Part shown: positions 35,502 through 47,156 of the stretch, piece after piece | Layout of the letters: every line of letters starts with the position of its first letter | Position numbering within the stretch: position 1 is the stretch's first letter | Assembly: GCA_032871835.1 (NCBI GenBank) | Contig: CM065299.1 | Span: forward strand, 30,182,074 to 30,246,073 | DNA: 64,000 nucleotides | DNA from: Dipteronia dyeriana | Taxonomy: Eukaryota; Streptophyta; Magnoliopsida; Sapindales; Sapindaceae | Direction: 5' to 3' | The notes under the pieces: generated by a model | The model's database searches: none | The model's input: only the letters and a program-made list of their open reading frames with translations | Told to the model about the DNA's origin: nothing | Program-made: the position numbers and the translations under genes

Positions 35502-37070
35502 TTGCTCAATGAGGCGACTTATGCTTCTTGGAAGGGCAAGATGAAAACCTATCTTTGCCAAATAGATGACCGTGCTTGGATGGCTTTTGAAGATGGGTAT
35601 ACTCCTCTAACAATGACCAATGACGATGGTGGAGAAACTCTTAAGCCCAAGTCTAATTGGAGTACTCAAGAGTTTGAAGCATCCAAGTGGAACAACAAGG
35701 CTATGCATGTCATCCATTATGCCGTGGACGATAATCAGTACAAGTTGGTCCAAAACACTAGGATTACAAATGAGGCTTGGGACATTCTTCAAACGGCACA
35801 TGAGGGAACCGAGGTAGTCAAGGACTCAAAGCTTCAAGTCCTCCAAATGCAATTTGAGATGATTAGGATGGAGGAGCATGAATGCTTCAATGACTTCCAA
35901 GTGAAGTTGATGGATATTGTCAACCAAATTCATCAACTTGGTGACCCCTATTCGGATAGGAGAGTCAAGCAAAAAATTATGAGGTCACTTCCATCAAGGT
36001 TCGAATCAAAGGTGACGACACTTGAAGAGAATAGTGAGTACAAGAATATAAAGCCAAGTGAAGTCATTGGAAGACTTCTAGCTTATGAGTCAAGATGGAA
36101 CACCACACCCAAACCTTCGAAGAAGCAAAAAATCATTGCCTTGAAGACCACTATGGTTGAAAAAGAAGAGGGGGACTCAGATTAAGAAATGACCCTTATG
36201 GTTAAAAGATTCAAGAAATTTATGAAGTTTGAGAGGAAAGGATTTGGGTCAAAGGGAAAGGAAGTGAAAAAGAAAACTCCCTTCAAGAAGATTGAAAAGT
36301 TTCAAGAAAGTGACTCCAAGAAGGGCCTTCAATGCTATGAATGCAGTGGTTTTGGTCACATTGCTCCAAAATGTGCAAACTTGAAGAAAAAGAAAAAGAA
36401 AAAGAAAAAGGGGAAGGCAATGGCGGCCACTTGAAGTGATAGTGAAGACTTAGAAGAGGAAGAAAAATCTTCGGACAACGAAGATAGAGTTTCCAACTTC
36501 ATTTCCTTCACAACATCTCATAATGGCAAGGAAGGTGTGAGTGATAAGGAAGAAATAAGTGACTCTAGTGATGAGAGTACCTCTTCCAACTCTAGATTTG
36601 ATATTGATGAGGAAATGGACTATGTAGACTTTATGAAGTTTTTTAAAAAGTCTAGATTGAAAAAGAATAAGGAGATTCAAGAGTTGAAAAAGGAGAACCT
36701 AGAGTTGACTTTCAAGATTACTCACTTGAGTGAGAAAGTAAAGAGTGAAAAAGAGTTAGAAGAGAGTTTGAAGTTGGAGCTTGTGATCACTAAAAAGAGT
36801 GAAGAGAACTTAAAGGATGAGCTTAGGGAAGCGAAAGAATTAGTTGCCAAGATGACATCCGGAACCGAGAGACTTGACAAGATGCTATCATATGGGAAGG
36901 GTCCTAGTGATAAAACGGGCTTAAGATATATGGAAGGCAATGATGCCACTTCGTTGAAGAAGACCATCTTTGTCAAGAGTCAAGAGGACAAAAAGGTTCA
37001 AGAGTCACACCAACAAATTAGATCAAATGAGGTTGGTGAATCATCAAAGCAAGCTCAAACAAAGTCTTAA
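35502..37070 (+). pseudogene. SIRE-like gag with two in-frame stops
   Basis: One frame runs from 35502 to 37070 (522 codons), broken only by TAA at 36183 and TGA at 36432, the latter probably from a Trp codon. It starts EATYASWKGKMKTYLCQIDD and has the UBN2-type copia gag core (DSKLQVLQMQFEMIRMEE, VKQKIMRSLPSRFESKV, ESRW). A CCHC zinc knuckle CYECSGFGHIAPKC lies near 36335. A lysine-rich run is followed by an acidic Ser-rich segment and a heptad-rich coiled coil (about 36640-36880). Length and coiled coil fit SIRE-type gag. Confidence 0.85.
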
Positions 37071-37181
37071 GCTAAAACACATTCACCAAAAGGTAGAGCT
37101 CATCAAACAAGACCTCAACCTCCAAGGAGCTCTCAAAGTCAACAAAGGAGTTTTCACCCACAACTAAGAAGAGAAGCTAAT

Positions 37182-38080
37182 TTGGCTCAATCACAAAGGG
37201 TGTTTCAAAGAAGAGATTCGGCTCAACACCAAAGGACAACTCAAAGGAGAGGGAAGTCTTCCATGCTTGCACAAGGACATAGTATGAATTCTTACTTTAT
37301 TCCCATTTATCATTATTGTGGTGTTGAAGGTCACATAAGGCCGAATTGTTTTAAATTTATTAAGTTGTGTCGTTTTGAAAGCATGATTGAGAAGAATATC
37401 CTTAGAAGAGCCAAAATGCATGCATCTAGAATTTTAGAGCCAATAAACCCAAGGCTCCTATAAATGACAATATTGCTACTAGGTGGACAAGAACAAATGA
37501 GTATGTTTGCCATGTGGACCAAGTGGCGTTGAAGGAGAAAGCCTCTAACATTTGGTATCTTGATAGTGAGTGTTCTAGGCACATGACCGGGAATAAGAGT
37601 TTCTTTGAGACTCTTGTTATGGAAGATGGTGGATTTGTCACCTTTGGTGATGGTTCACGAAAGAAGGTTTTAGGAAAAGGGAACGTATCCATCCCCGGTT
37701 TGACCTCCTTAACTAATGCTCTTTATGTAGATGGCTTGAAAGCAAATCTTATTAGCATATCACATTTAAGTGATGAAGGGTTTTCGGTCATGTTTGGTAA
37801 AGTTGATTGTTCTATTCTGAGAGAAAATGGATAAGTCCTAGTGAAAGGTAAGAGATCAAGTGACAATTGTTATTGTCTTGATTCCAATGAAATCTCGTGT
37901 AATTTGTCTAGTTGTGATCAAGTTGTATTGTCCCATCAAAGGTTAGGTCATATGAATTTCAAAGACTTGAAAGTTCTTGAGAGGTTGAAGGCTGTTAGAG
38001 GCCTTCCTAAGTTTGGAAATCGAATTGAGGGAGTTTGTGGACCTTGTCAACAAGGAAAGCAAACTAAGAGTATGCATTGA
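37182..38080 (+). pseudogene. SIRE-like protease and pre-integrase remnant
   Basis: A second zinc knuckle YHYCGVEGHIRPNC has lost its first Cys. After a frame change at 37514 the protease region reads NIWYLDSECSRHMTG. The active-site triad DSG is DSE here. The pre-integrase segment SHQRLGHMNFKDLKVLERL and CGPCQQGKQTKS ends at 38080, exactly where the integrase core should start. Confidence 0.82.
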
Positions 38081-39308
38081 TGGGTTTTGGTGGTTGACCC
38101 CATATGGGGAGCTCAAGTAAAGAGAGCGAACTTGCATTTTAATAAGCAAATAATTGTTCAATTTTATGCTCTTTAATTAATTGTTTGAGTATCTTGGATG
38201 TATATATTATTATGTCTTTTTATTAAATAAGTGTGTTTTTGCCTTATTTGAAATGCATGTCTCATTTGTGTTCGAACATGTATTTTTGGACTAGGAAATT
38301 TGATTGGGTAGTACATTTGATTGACCCAAAGTTTATCTCCATGTTTATGAAAAACTTGACCTTGACATGCTTAAAGTGTTATGCATGATGAATTTATTGA
38401 ATGCTTACAAAATGATTGCAAATATGTGTGCAAGTAACATTTGAGACTTCATTCAATAAGGATATTGTATCCATTTCAAGGATTTCACAATCCAATAGTC
38501 TCTCTCTTTCCTTATTGAACAAGGCTACTATTATACGGGCATCTTGCCCAGAAAAATCTAATAGGGTGCAATAGTCGCTCATGTCTTGTTCAACTTGTAA
38601 AGTTTGATAGTTGCTCTTATGTTTTTGGTTGAACTATATCTTGTTTTCCATTGTCATTTTGGTGAAAATTGGTTTGACTTCTCTTGGAACCTCATGTGCT
38701 ATATTCCTTTGCCAAATACCATGCTTTTGGAAGTTGATGTTGCATGTATTTCATTCAAGGCAATCTTTCGCATATGTTCCAATCAATAAAACTTCAATGA
38801 ATTTCTCTCTCTCATAATTAACCTGCATAAAGTTGTTGTATATGATTTTGCATTTACATTGCAAATATCTCTCTTTGCTAAAAACGTCCCGGTTGGGGAA
38901 TACTCCTTTGTCTATCTTGTGACAAAAATAGGGAGTAGTATTTGATTTAGAGGGAGTTGATATTGGCATGATTTAAGGGGAGATTGACCTTTTGAGAGGG
39001 AGTGGATCTATTTAGGGGGAGCGTTTGCTATGTGCATTGTTGATTGCATGTTTCTTGTTTCTAATTCATGCAAATTGTGTTTGTTTTTATTTATCTTGAT
39101 CCCTCTCATACACTTGTCTTGGAAAGTGTAGTTCTTTGTTTTGTAGGGATGATCATTCTACAAAAGATGAAAGATTTGAAGATTTAGCTTAAGGTATCTC
39201 TTGTAATATAGAATGTTTTGTTGTTGACCTCTTGTTGTTTCTTGTTGTTTGTTATGAGGATATTTTGTGTACGAGTGGTTTTGTCACGAAATAGCCAGAT
39301 GGGGAGAT
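38081..39308 (+). other. 3' non-coding region of the SIRE-like element
   Basis: Follows the pol deletion. No RT or integrase motif in any frame. A purine-rich ggggagattg (39300-39310) abuts the 3' LTR and is the likely polypurine tract. A related agggggagcg run occurs near 39015. Confidence 0.6.
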
Positions 39309-40810
39309 TGTAAGTTCCTCGGCTCTTGATTGACTCATTTCGTTGACAACCACATTTTAGGATCAATATAATTCATCCTTGCTCAAGTCCTCTTTCAAGC
39401 ATCAAAGGTAAAATCACTTGCTTAACTTCATTGAAGAGATTTAGTGCACACACTCAGACTCATGCATTTTATTTTAATTATCTTGCTTGCATGCATGCTT
39501 ATTTGCCATTTTGAGTGCATTGTGTGTCTTATTTTTTATTTGAGTGTTGAATGCATGTTTGTGCCTTAAAAATAGGATTTTTTCCTCTTTACCGCGGTCT
39601 AGACCGCTCTCTGTGCAATGCCCCCGCCGCGGCCTGCACAGCGGTGTTTGACAGAGGATGCACACTGTGTCTACCGCTGTCTGTGTGTGTTGCCTACACC
39701 GCGGCCTCCCAAGAGGAGTTTCACAGAGGATGCATGCTGTCCAGACCGCGGTCTGTGCACGCTGCATGCACAGCGACCTACAGAGCGACGTTGTCCAGGC
39801 GATACACCGCTCTCTGTGCCGCGTTCTGGACACTTACCTGGACCGCAGTACAACCAGTGGTCCTGACGAATTTTTGTTTCCTTTCGCCCAAAACGACGCA
39901 GTTTCACTTTAGGCTTCATATATATACATCATCTTCTTCCCAACTCGGTTTTGAGAGCTTCCCAACCTATTTTTGAGAGAGAGATAAGGTTCTTTAGAGA
40001 GAGAAGCTCTAAGAAACCATTTTTACTCAACCATTCTTAAAATCCAAATCATTAAGCATCTTTCAAGCATGAGTTTCTTGGGTTGTTCATGACTAGGTAT
40101 TCTCTACATGTTCTAAACTCTATGTTTTCATTACCAAGACATGTATACCTAGGGTTTTAGTCTTTATTGCATATTAATTGCTTGCTTATGTGTTTAATTG
40201 CTTTTATGACATGCTTGTGTATTGATTGTTGGTTGAGATGCATTAATTTGTGATAGCAAGCATTTAGGACGATTTTACTCTTCTAGCTAATTCTTCTTGC
40301 CTTTGCATTTAGAACATTGATATCTAGGATTTGCTTTAATTGTCATTAATCCTTGATAAGCATAAATGTATTGACCTAGCATTTTTGCATATTGAATATT
40401 CTTTCATATTCACTTAGGTTGCCATTATCTCTTCATTGTTGATTTAGCTTCTAGCTAAGTGGTTAGTGCACAAGGCTAGTGATCCAAAATCACTATTAAG
40501 GTCCGTTGGGTAGAGTGAAAGGGTTAGTTACTGGAGGGTTAGACGGGAGGTCAACTTTGGTTGTAAACTTTTATTCAATAGTGGATTTTGAAGATCAAGG
40601 GTGACGCTCTAAACAGTCCGTGGTTTTTCCCATTTGGAGGGTTTCCACGTATATATTGTGTGTTGTTATTGTTTTATGTTTGTTGTCTTTTATTTGAACA
40701 TTGAGGTAGAATTGTTAATATTGATTAATTCGTAAAATTGGTAATCTATCGAATTAAAACCTATTCACCCCCCATCTAGGTTATAGACACACACTTTCTA
40801 GGGAATTTCA
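39309..40810 (+). repeat. 3' LTR of the SIRE-like element
   Basis: 1502 bp, with the same GC-rich cassette at 39590-39865. By eye it differs from the 5' LTR by a few percent, including a 12-bp gap near 39371. Confidence 0.9.
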
Positions 40811-41178
40811 TCAGGAACTTGAATAGAGGATGATGTAGAGAGAATTGAAGAAACTTTTTTTTCTCTGTTCATAAACTAACACAATTCTAGTATATAAAAA
40901 TATTGCCAACATTTTTAGCAATATTTTTCTTTTTATTTGTTTGCACTCAACAGTGCACGAACATATACATATCTTTATCAAAAACTCTTTGTTGACTTCT
41001 CTCTATGCGTGTGCGTGTGTATCAGGTACACAAAAAAAACCACACCTCTTTTTTTAATTTTCATTCACACATTATTCACCTTTTCCATCTAAAGCAAAAA
41101 ATAAATAAATAAATTATGTTGCACGTGTACTAATTTGCATCACATGCAAATTCTTTTTTTTTTAATATATCTATATAA

Positions 41179-41244
<66 letters not shown>

Positions 41245-42695
41245 TTGTTTGTATCATATGCAAACACTTATATATGTGCACACACAAATTTGCATCCAAA
41301 GCAATCTTTTATGTTATTAATTGATATATATGTTTTTTAATTATCCTTTTCAAATATATCAAATATATTAAAAGTGATAATAAGTATTTTAAATTTAAAC
41401 TTAAATTCAAATACTTAGATAAATGATTTAGTAAAAATAAAATAATCATATTATTTTATCTTCACCTAAATCCATATATCAACTAACACCCTCCAATTAA
41501 TAGTTAATTAATAATTCATAATTATCAATATAATTAAATAATCTAATTATTTAATTATTTTAACTATTAGCATTCATTAATTAAATAATCTCATTATTCA
41601 ATCATTTTCTAAATAAACACGTATCACTTTCGTAACACAACTAATTGGACAATCCAATTAGTTAACCGTGACCCGTGTTACCTAAATCGATCGGGTTAGC
41701 AAGAGGACCTAATGGACCCACAGTATTTTGAGCTCCAATAATCCTCAGAATCATTAATTGAACTCTTTAATTAATATTCTTTGATTATTAACTCCGGTGT
41801 TATTCCACTAAAAACCCGAAACTGCACTCTTTCAACTGTAGACGTTTTTACACAGATCGATACAACTCGGTGTCCATCGATATAGCTATTACATATGGTG
41901 TGATCCTCCACAATAGTTCATAGTTAGAGCTGGGTCATAATGTCCGTTATACCCCTATAATCACTTATATCATTTAAGTATCATTGATTCTCTAATGGAC
42001 AATAAATCCTATTTCCTCACAGAATTAGGAGAGCGCTCATATTGTTCAAGCCTCGAATCAACCCTTAAGGGAACTACCGTCTACTTCTAACAAGAAAGAG
42101 TGGATTCCACTATTGTGTACAAACCTTCCCAGCCATAAGCCTAACCACAATCCCAACATACGGAGCATATTGATCGGAAACTGAATCCGATCTAACCTAT
42201 GGTATATCAAAGACTACGATTTAACCTGAAGGAGTCAATAAGACACTCAGGATTAAGATCACCCACATAGAGCCATCATTAGTTGATATATACGAATCTC
42301 ATCGGTAAACGGATCATGGTGAGAGATTCATATAGATCATGGCCCAGTCCTATATGATCATATCATACAAGGTGCCTCCATTCCCATATCTCATATGAAT
42401 GATTCAGGACAGAATCACCGTACATTACGAAATGGATTGCAGCTATAGATTAACCACAAATAAAGTACCTAGCTTTATTTGCTATCTATGGACTCTTTAG
42501 ATTGCACGTCTCTTGCTGTATCCATCCATATATGATACTCATATACACAGTTCGATATTACATCCAGCAATCTTGGATGTTAAATATATACATAAGTTAT
42601 AAAATAAACAACATAGCATGAATGAATTGAATTTTTCATTTTATTTATTTCTTAAATCCATTTACAAATTACATTTTTAGGGTATAAACCCTAAC
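40811..42695 (-). repeat. 5' LTR of copia element C, second part
   Basis: Continues the LTR from 33833 after the duplicated TCAGG. It contains a (TA)n tract at 41187-41241 and ends tttttagggtataaaccctaac, which on the minus strand is GTTAGGGTTTATACCC, a common start of plant copia LTRs. The terminal base pair appears to be lost or mutated. Confidence 0.82.
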
Positions 42696-42855
42696 GATGT
42701 ATATATATATATCATAATACTGCTCATTGGGCATATGTTTGGGCTTTGCGTATATGTCATATGCATAAGCTTGAGCTTGGCCCACTTGGGAGTACAATGG
42801 ATTTCAAACCCACACCCAAATATACTAACAGAAAATAAAATGAGATAGAGTGAAC

Positions 42856-42916
42856 TTGGGTACTTCTGTAAGTAGGCATCCCAGATGTTGCCTCCCTCTT
42901 TGGTTGATCCTTCAAT
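42856..42916 (-). pseudogene. GH1 pseudogene exon 3
   Basis: Reads IEGSTKEGGNIWDAYLQKYP between an AG acceptor and GT donor. It is 61 nt against 70 in the intact gene. The nine missing bases remove three residues from the G-R-G-P-S segment without changing frame. Confidence 0.92.
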
Positions 42917-43109
42917 CTGAAAAGTATTTTTATATAAATATAAGTTGTCAAACTGGAGTGAGCAAATACATATATGAATGTTATGTTAGGGTGTTTAAAT
43001 ATTATTGTTGGGTCCTATCAGTCTTATGGGTTCAAGTTCCCCACGTGATTGAATTTGTTTAGAGTTTGAATATGTGTTTTATGTTTTAGTATTTAGAAAA
43101 AAGACTTAA

Positions 43110-43409
43110 GGACCCGTCCTGCAGTTGTTTTTCAAACCGTTTTTGTTTTTTATTTTTCAAAAATGATTTCAAAAACGTGTTCGTTAATCGTTTTTCATTT
43201 TATTTTCGAAAAAAGAAAAAAACCAGTGTTAAAAGTGAAAGATTAAAAAATCATAAAATACTTGTTTTTTGTTTTTGTTTTTGTTTTTCACTTTTTTTAT
43301 ATGAAAATAAATCATTTTTTAAAATTATTAATTGCACTGTTATGCATTTTAATATGGTTAGGACAAGACAAGACAAGATTTTCAAATGATCAAAGGACCC
43401 CTCTTATAT

Positions 43410-43463
<54 letters not shown>

Positions 43464-44172
43464 CAGAATAATTTATTTCCAACTAGAATTAAAAGTATTC
43501 ATGCAATCATATATATATATATATATATTATAATTATTATATATTTTATGTATATTATACTATATATTATATATAATATATCATATATATATTTATATAT
43601 ATTATAATATATAATATTATAATATATTGTGTATTATTATATATAAAAATATAATATAATAAAAAATAAAAAAATTATAATATATGTAATAATATTTAAT
43701 ATATATTTTATATATTATTATAATATGTATATATATTAATATAATATATACAGTTATATTTTTATTAAATAATAATAATAATATATATATATTATAATTA
43801 TTTATTTATAATTAAAAAGTTTAGTTTTGATTAATTCATTTTTTGATATGTTTTTTTGAATTAATTTTTGATGTGTTACTTTTGTTTAATTTAAAAATTA
43901 CAATACAAAAATTATATTGGTTAATTATTTAATCAATTTGTTTATAGTTGTAATAATATTAAACAAAATGCCAAAATTGATATTTCAATTTTTGATAGTT
44001 TTCGGTTAACCTACCAGACGCGTTTTTCCGTTTTCATTTTCAAAATACAACTTTCAGCATATACTACCAGACGAGTTTTCAAAATTCGAAATTGAAATAA
44101 AAAATACTGTTTTCATTTTCTTTTTTTTATTTTCGAAAAACAATAACTGAAAAATGCTTACAGGACGGGCCC
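43110..44172. mobile_element. Harbinger-like MITE 1 in GH1 pseudogene intron 2
   Basis: Ends ggacccgtcctgcag and cttacaggacgggccc are inverted, and the 3-bp flanks are both TAA (43107-43109, 44173-44175). Length 1063 bp. The middle is extremely AT-rich with (TA)n tracts at 43422-43462 and 43508-43530. No transposase. Confidence 0.8.
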
Positions 44173-44670
44173 TAAACCGTTTCAAATTAGACGTATCTTT
44201 TATTTTTTAGTTATTTTATAATTTGATAGGTTTTAATATTTTCTCAAAAATCAAAAGAAAGGGTATATTTTGGTAATATTAGGGTGTATTTACATTTTCT
44301 AATCTTTTTTTTTTTTTTAATGTGGTGTACATAAAAAATGGGTGCATATACAATACAATATTTTAAGAGTGCAATCCTGATTAGACCTAGAGTACATATT
44401 AAGCCCAATTTTCATATGAAATGGCAAGATGTTGATTTCCACCTTTTAGTTTGTTTGGTGCCTAAATTTTGTATAATTCTATGGAGTTTGAAAAATGACA
44501 ACTAAGTTTGGACCCTTTACTTATCAACGACGGTGAGCACAAAGCAATAAAACAGTAAAAATCTGAGCTTTTTAAATAAAGAAAAAAAAATGGGCCTTAT
44601 TTCAAGTGCCGGCCCTGATTAGAGTTCTTAAATAGTAAATATTATTGTTGAATAATTTCCTTATAGTTTA

Positions 44671-45444
44671 GAGTCCGTCTTGTAAGTGTTTTTCAGTTAC
44701 TGTTTTTTTAAAATAAAAATGAAAATAAAAACAGTATTTTTTATTTCAGTTTCAAATTCTGAAAACGCGTCTGGTAGTATATACTGAAAGCTGTATTTTA
44801 AAAATGAAAACAAAAAACGCGTCTGGTAGATTAACCGAAAACTATCAAAAATTGAAATATCAATTTTGGCATTTTTTTTAATATTATTACAACTATAAAC
44901 AAATTGATTAAATAATTAATCAAAATAATTTTTGTATTGTAATTTTTAAATTAAACAAAAGTGACACATCAAAAATTAATTAAAAAAAAAACATATCAAA
45001 AAATGAATTAATCAAAACTAAACACTCAAATTATAAATAAATAATTATAATATATATATTATTATATATATACATATTATAATAATATTATTATATATTA
45101 TTAATATTATATATAATATATGTTATATTAAATATAATATATATATATATAAGAGGGGCACTTTAGTCATTTGAAAATCTTGTCTCGTCTTGTTCTAACA
45201 ATATCAAACGCATAACATTACAATTAATAGTTTAAAAAAATGATTTTTTTTTATAAAAATGTGAAAAACAAAATGAAAAACAAAAAAAACAAATATTTTG
45301 TGTTTTTAAAATTTTTCACTTTTAACACTGGTTTTGTTTTTGTTTTTCGAAAATAAAATAAAAAACAGTTAACGAACGTATTTTCGAAATCGTTTTTTAA
45401 AAATACAAATAAAAACGACTGAAAAACAGTTGCAGGACGAGACC
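44671..45444. mobile_element. Harbinger-like MITE 2, same family in opposite orientation
   Basis: Ends gagtccgtcttgtaag and gttgcaggacgagacc with TTA flanks on both sides (44668-44670, 45445-45447). Length 774 bp. Its left half is the reverse complement of the right half of MITE 1, including a long aaaactatcaaaaattgaaatatc-type segment. Confidence 0.8.
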
Positions 45445-45471
45445 TTATACTTTTAATTAACTTCACTGTAC

Positions 45472-45554
45472 CTATGCAGCAGCAGTTGAGGCTCCAAATG
45501 AGAAATCATTGGGAAAGTCACATCTTGCGATCAACTGACTGTTTCTAGAACATC
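45472..45554 (-). pseudogene. GH1 pseudogene exon 2
   Basis: Reads LIARCDFPNDFSFGASTAAA then TAG at the position of CAG in the intact gene. The lost residue is the conserved Gln that binds the sugar in GH1 enzymes. 83 nt against 95 in the intact exon. Confidence 0.9.
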
Positions 45555-45766
45555 CTGATAAAATACAAGAAAAAAAAACTGAGGTTATTATTAAGAGTGA
45601 GAGTGAGACTCAACATGGATTTTTTTATATATGAATTGAAGTTTTGATTAATATAAAGAAAAAGTAACAAAATATATAGTTTTCAACCGTGAATAAAACC
45701 AGGATTTATCGACTCTTTCTTAGTACTCCCAAACACCACAAATCTGTCAAGAAGAAGAAAGGCAAC

Positions 45767-46646
45767 TGTTGACGTCGATTTCTGGATGTATGGAAAAAGT
45801 AAAAAAGAATTGGATTTTAACTATGATTTCAAAGAGAGAGAGAATGAGAAAGTAATCGAACGCAAGTTTTACGTGGTAAAACTCCGATGACCGGAGAAAC
45901 GTCCACGGGTGGCTGAATAATCAACCAAGCCAAAATCCACTATTGAAAAGATTTACAACTCTCGATCTCTCTTTTTCTCTCTGTCTTTTTCTATATTTCC
46001 TGTGTGTATTTTGTGACGAGATTATGGGTCTATTTATATGTTCATAGAACCCTAATCCTCTTTGTACAAGTAATAAAATATCTTTGTAATTAACTATGAT
46101 CGGTTACTTGTTTAAAGTAGTCTGTCTTCTTTCCTATTTCGGAGACTTGTATTGAGATCGAATGAGATTCTAGTGATGTAGTCCAGTTAGGACTTATTTC
46201 CTTATAAAATCGTAGTCTTTTTGAAGAAATAAAATTGTTGTCTGATTTAGAACCCTTTCTGTTTGGTATTATATTCTTATTCGAATTCCTCTTTGATATG
46301 GATATCTTCGCATATTTTAACGACTCGACTCGTGTGAGCTACGCCCTGGGCTTTTTATTCGGTTTTCTTCATGTTTTTCCCGAGTAGAACACGATATTAG
46401 CTGGTCCCAAATGACTTCCTCTGATCCTGAGTAAAAAATGTCATCAACTAGCCCCGAGCATCTTTAACTGACCCCAAGTAGTACATGACGTCAGTTGACC
46501 CCGAGTAGGTTTTGTTCAATACTTGTTTACTCGGGCTTCTCTTTTTTGGTGATGTCTTGTAGGATATTTTCTGAATACCTATTCGGATGTCAACCTAGCA
46601 ACTCTATCCTCATTGTCAATGACGTGTACGTCTGATAAAATTTATA
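45767..46646 (-). repeat. 3' LTR of the Tat-type gypsy element
   Basis: 880 bp. The right terminus reads tttata where the partner has tttaca, so the terminal CA is mutated. Confidence 0.9.
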
Positions 46647-46902
46647 CTCCAATACCCCCTTAAAATATTTTTACCGAACAGGGATTCGTTCTGGGCAAAA
46701 GTATTTTAATCAACCCTTTAAGTTTTTCGTTTCTGTAATGCCAGGGTAAATGTCTTGTCATAATGACGTGTCTTAATGGTGACCCTGTAAATTCAATTTG
46801 TCTCCTCACGCGAGATCTCAATGATTGCGACGTTTTGCAGTTTTGACGGCATTTAGCCAGTTCTTCTCTTAACACGTGTCCTTTACCGCTTCCTTTCTCG
46901 AT

Positions 46903-46915
46903 GCCATTTATAAGA
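46903..46915 (+). promoter_or_regulatory. TATA-like sequence upstream of the antisense ORF
   Basis: The sequence catttataagaag lies about 250 bp upstream of the first ATG of the antisense ORF (47157), with AT-poor flanks. It could direct an antisense transcript. This is inference from sequence resemblance only. Confidence 0.3.
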
Positions 46916-47156
46916 AGCGACCTACGCATCTCCTAGTGCGCCGCCTACGTCATCAAATCTTGTCATTGATTTTTCATGTCTTGAGATCCTAGGGTTTCGT
47001 GCTATTACCTCTTTAAATTCTCCACTGAGGAATTGTGTTGGTTCATTCTCAGAGACTCAAACCAGAAGCTTTTCCAGTCCAGATTTCTTTACGCAAAAAG
47101 TCGATATTCTCCGTTAAAGATTTTGCATCAGATTTCTTCATTCAAGGTTAGTTTTA

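Larger units (their letters stand above)
33834..40810 (+). mobile_element. SIRE-like copia element nested in the LTR of element C
   Basis: Two LTRs of 1502 bp (33834-35335 and 39309-40810) start TGTAAGTTCCTCGG and end GGAATTTCA. The primer site TGGTATCAGAGC is at 35338-35349. Perfect target duplication TCAGG (33829-33833 and 40811-40815). gag is long with a coiled-coil C-terminal part, as in SIRE/Maximus-type elements. Protease and pre-integrase remnants follow, then 1.2 kb of non-coding DNA. Integrase core, RT and RNase H are absent, so this is a non-autonomous derivative. It is the innermost and hence youngest layer of the nest. Confidence 0.92.
28403..42695 (-). mobile_element. Copia element C, nested in the right LTR of D
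   Basis: The right (5') LTR starts at 33476 beside an antisense Met primer site (ggctctgatacca, 33461-33473). Apart from the SIRE-like insertion it runs to about 42695, giving an LTR near 2.2 kb. The left (3') LTR starts at 28403 and matches until about 29598, where it stops abruptly. Flanks gatat (28398-28402) and gatgt (42696-42700) fit a duplication with one change. gag, protease and integrase are present on the minus strand between 31741 and 29610. RT, RNase H, the polypurine tract and about 1 kb of the 3' LTR are lost in one deletion at about 29599. Confidence 0.85.
19910..42830 (-). mobile_element. Copia element D, outermost element of a three-level nest in GH1 pseudogene intron 3
   Basis: The left LTR is 19910-20625. 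The right LTR is split: 27953-28402 and about 42696-42830. Both LTRs open TGAAAATAATATTCGG on the plus strand and end cttggcc/tcacttgggwgtacaatgg ... ctaaca. A perfect 5-bp duplication GAAAA (19905-19909 and 42831-42835) brackets the whole nest. The antisense primer site agctctcatacca at 27939-27951 shows minus orientation, and gtgggaga beside the left LTR (20626-20640, minus strand) is the polypurine tract. The interior (20626-27938) is heavily decayed, with scraps of integrase and RT only. Confidence 0.88.

Noticed and set aside
36722..36976. Minus-strand Ser-rich ORF of 84 codons
   Set aside because: Mirror image of the lysine/glutamate-rich coiled coil of the SIRE-like gag.
46660..46929. 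89-codon minus-strand ORF beside the gypsy 3' LTR
   Set aside because: It ends in the polypurine tract region and has no recognisable domain. It opposes the leader of the antisense ORF.
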